In this document: positions 24,001-25,644 of the stretch, piece after piece
How the letters are laid out: each line of letters begins with the position of its first letter
How positions within the stretch are numbered: position 1 is the stretch's first letter
From: Chryseosolibacter sp036402115
Lineage (GTDB): Bacteria; Bacteroidota; Bacteroidia; Cytophagales; Cyclobacteriaceae
Reading direction: 5' to 3'
DNA: 25,644 nucleotides
Assembly: GCA_036402115.1 (NCBI GenBank)
Contig: DASWTM010000206.1
Location: 1 to 25,644 of the forward strand
Notes under the pieces: generated by a model
What the model was told of the DNA's origin: nothing
The model's database searches: none
What the model saw: only the letters and a program-made list of their open reading frames with translations
Translations under genes and position numbers: made by a program

Positions 24001-24001
24001 C

Positions 24002-25644
24002 TTACCCACCGATAAACCTTGACTTCTCCTTCGCATAGGTGAGCGTAAGCATGTGCATGGCTCTTGTGCAGCCGATATACAACATACTCTTGTCCACTTC
24101 TGTCGAATAATTTCGCGCGGATGCGAACGGGATTATTACTTCATCAAATTCCAGTCCTTTAGCCAGGTGTGCCGTGGTGATGATGACGCCCTGTTTGAAT
24201 GAAGTACTATCGGGTGTTAATAAGTGTAAGCCAGGCATGTTTAATTCTTCAAACAAGATCTGTGCTTGTTCTGAAGTTTTACAAATGATGCCTAGCGATT
24301 GAAAGCCTGAATTTTCAAATTCCGTTACAAGCTTCCGGATATGATTTGCCTCTTCAATATTCGTATTAAATCCTATAACCTCGGGCTCCTGGCCATGACG
24401 TTCCATTGGAATGATCTGATCATTTGGAGAGATCTTTTGTGCGAAGGCGGTGATTTCCCAGGTTGATCGGTAGCTACGCAAGAGTTTTACAACATCGCCT
24501 TGCGGAAAAATCTGACTGATCGCATCGGCTGAAGATGCACTATACGGATTAACACGTTGTCCGATATCACCGAGGATTGTTTTTTTGCATTTGAACAGGC
24601 GGGAAAGGACTGCGTATTGAATAGGTGTGTAATCCTGCATCTCGTCAATGAGCAGGTGCTTTACATGATCGTAAGCCTGAACTCCCTCGAGCCGGATTTT
24701 GCAATAGATAAGTGGAAATACGTCTGCGTACTCGATGGTGCCATTCGAACCGGTTTTAAACATCTCTTCATTCTTCGACCAGGTGAAGAAGTGTTTGTAT
24801 AGATTGAAAAAGTCAGTGAACTTGATCATTTGCGGAACGGCATCCCAAATCTGTTTCTTCTCAAAGCCTGTCAGTTTTCGCTGGCGCTGGTCGCGGACGT
24901 AATCTTGAATATCTTTTACGACCTGTGGAATCCGTTTTAGCAGCGGAAGCCTGTGGTACATCCTGAATTTTTCATGGATGAAGGGAGACGGCACAACGGT
25001 GCTTCCTACACGCAGTTCGATCGGCACAAAAAAGTTATTTTCCAGGTGAATCATGTATTGATTCAACTTTGCAAGAAATTCAAACGTTGATTTGAATCGC
25101 ATACGCTCGATGAAAGCAGCGTCATGCTTGTCGAGTAAAGCGGCAACCTGCTCGAAGAACGTCTGGAACTGAAATTTGTTTTCCAAGACCTCCGCTGCGA
25201 GTTCTTCAATTACCATCTCGGGAATCTGCTCTTCGCCTAGCTCCGGTAAAACGTTCGAGATGTAATCAGCAAATACCTTGTTGGGTGAAATAATAAGAAT
25301 GTCCTTGGAGGAAATGCTTTCACGGAAGCGATATAGCAGAAACGCGATTCGATGCAGCGCGATGGAGGTCTTTCCGGAACCTGCCACACCCTGGATAATC
25401 ATTACCGGTGATGATTCATTCCGGATAACAGCGTTCTGATCGCGCTGAATCGTGGCGACAATGTTCTTCATTTTGTCGTCTGACGACTTGCTCAATTCTT
25501 TCTGGAGCAATTCGTCCTGGATGTTCACAGCATTTTCAATCATGAACTCCATCTGGCCATCACGGATTTTATACTGGCGCTTCAGTAAGATCTCGCCATT
25601 AATTTTTCCGGATGGTGTTTCGTATTCTGCAGGACCGAGTTCGA
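24002..25644 (-). CDS. HelD-type UvrD/Rep superfamily helicase (5' end outside window)
   Basis: The frame stays open to the right edge, and the residues encoded between 25553 and 25644 (for example ILLKRQYKIRDGQ) continue the family pattern, so the ATG at 25552 is internal and the N-terminus lies outside. Counting from that internal Met: Walker A GVAGSGKT (55-62), Walker B LLIDEMQD (300-307), motif III LGDIGQR (327-333), motif IV RSYRST (359-364), motif V TTAHLAKGLEFDEV (459-472) and motif VI YIGCTRAMH (492-500). The MKNIVATIQRDQNAVIRNES segment before Walker A is characteristic of HelD proteins, which bind RNA polymerase and release stalled complexes. About 165 residues separate the Walker A region from the rest of the core, as in other members with an inserted arm. 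It ends 38 bp before the beta-lactamase gene. Confidence 0.93.
   Translation of the reverse strand, partial: ELGPAEYETPSGKINGEILLKRQYKIRDGQMEFMIENAVNIQDELLQKELSKSSDDKMKNIVATIQRDQNAVIRNESSPVMIIQGVAGSGKTSIALHRIAFLLYRFRESISSKDILIISPNKVFADYISNVLPELGEEQIPEMVIEELAAEVLENKFQFQTFFEQVAALLDKHDAAFIERMRFKSTFEFLAKLNQYMIHLENNFFVPIELRVGSTVVPSPFIHEKFRMYHRLPLLKRIPQVVKDIQDYVRDQRQRKLTGFEKKQIWDAVPQMIKFTDFFNLYKHFFTWSKNEEMFKTGSNGTIEYADVFPLIYCKIRLEGVQAYDHVKHLLIDEMQDYTPIQYAVLSRLFKCKKTILGDIGQRVNPYSASSADAISQIFPQGDVVKLLRSYRSTWEITAFAQKISPNDQIIPMERHGQEPEVIGFNTNIEEANHIRKLVTEFENSGFQSLGIICKTSEQAQILFEELNMPGLHLLTPDSTSFKQGVIITTAHLAKGLEFDEVIIPFASARNYSTEVDKSMLYIGCTRAMHMLTLTYAKEKSRFIGG

Noticed and set aside
1..25644. CRISPR array, tRNA, rRNA, phage or transposase genes
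   Set aside because: None seen: the repeats present are 7-10 bp units without spacers, and no coding region matches an integrase, transposase or structural phage protein.

Overview
The window reads as chromosomal DNA of a Bacteroidota bacterium, most likely of the order Cytophagales. The evidence is a secreted nuclease ending in a type IX secretion (T9SS) sorting domain, a TonB-dependent receptor paired with a DUF4249 lipoprotein, several 780-830 residue FtsX/MacB-type permeases standing alone, a subclass A2 (PER/CfxA-like) class A beta-lactamase, and translation starts that mostly lack a Shine-Dalgarno sequence. No rRNA, tRNA, CRISPR array, transposase or phage gene was seen. The genus assignment is not attempted.

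Layout. 1-10606: three FtsX/MacB permeases (the first cut by the window edge) alternate with an alpha/beta hydrolase, an OmpA-domain protein, an AraC-type regulator, a membrane-anchored di-heme cytochrome c and a very basic small secreted protein. 10674-15021: short single genes, many in convergent or divergent pairs: a 96-residue unknown, a YciI-like protein, a VOC-fold lipoprotein, a DUF4349 lipoprotein, a four-helix membrane protein, a DUF2461 protein and an AhpC/TSA-like protein. 15159-19413: a DUF1080 (3-keto-disaccharide hydrolase type) secreted protein, divergent from a TonB receptor-DUF4249 operon. 19567-23022: the 1151-residue secreted endonuclease/exonuclease/phosphatase with Calx-beta repeats. 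23070-25644: a class A beta-lactamase downstream of, and on the same strand as, a HelD-type UvrD superfamily helicase that runs off the right edge.

How the genes fit together. The only convincing operon is receptor-DUF4249 (3 bp gap), an outer-membrane uptake pair. The helicase and beta-lactamase are 38 bp apart and may be co-transcribed. Most other genes look like single transcription units. The permeases have no ATPase or periplasmic adaptor in the window and must use partners encoded elsewhere, if they are transporters at all.

The most interesting non-coding signal is short, perfectly periodic DNA (7 or 8 bp units) lying directly at the 3' ends of three unrelated genes (near 7418, 15125 and 23973). 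In one case it forms the arms of a 171 bp inverted-repeat element whose left arm supplies the stop codon of the upstream gene. A roughly 10 bp phased repeat precedes the third permease. I did not find a clear new defence, toxin or biosynthetic system. No intergenic stretch exceeds 300 bp.
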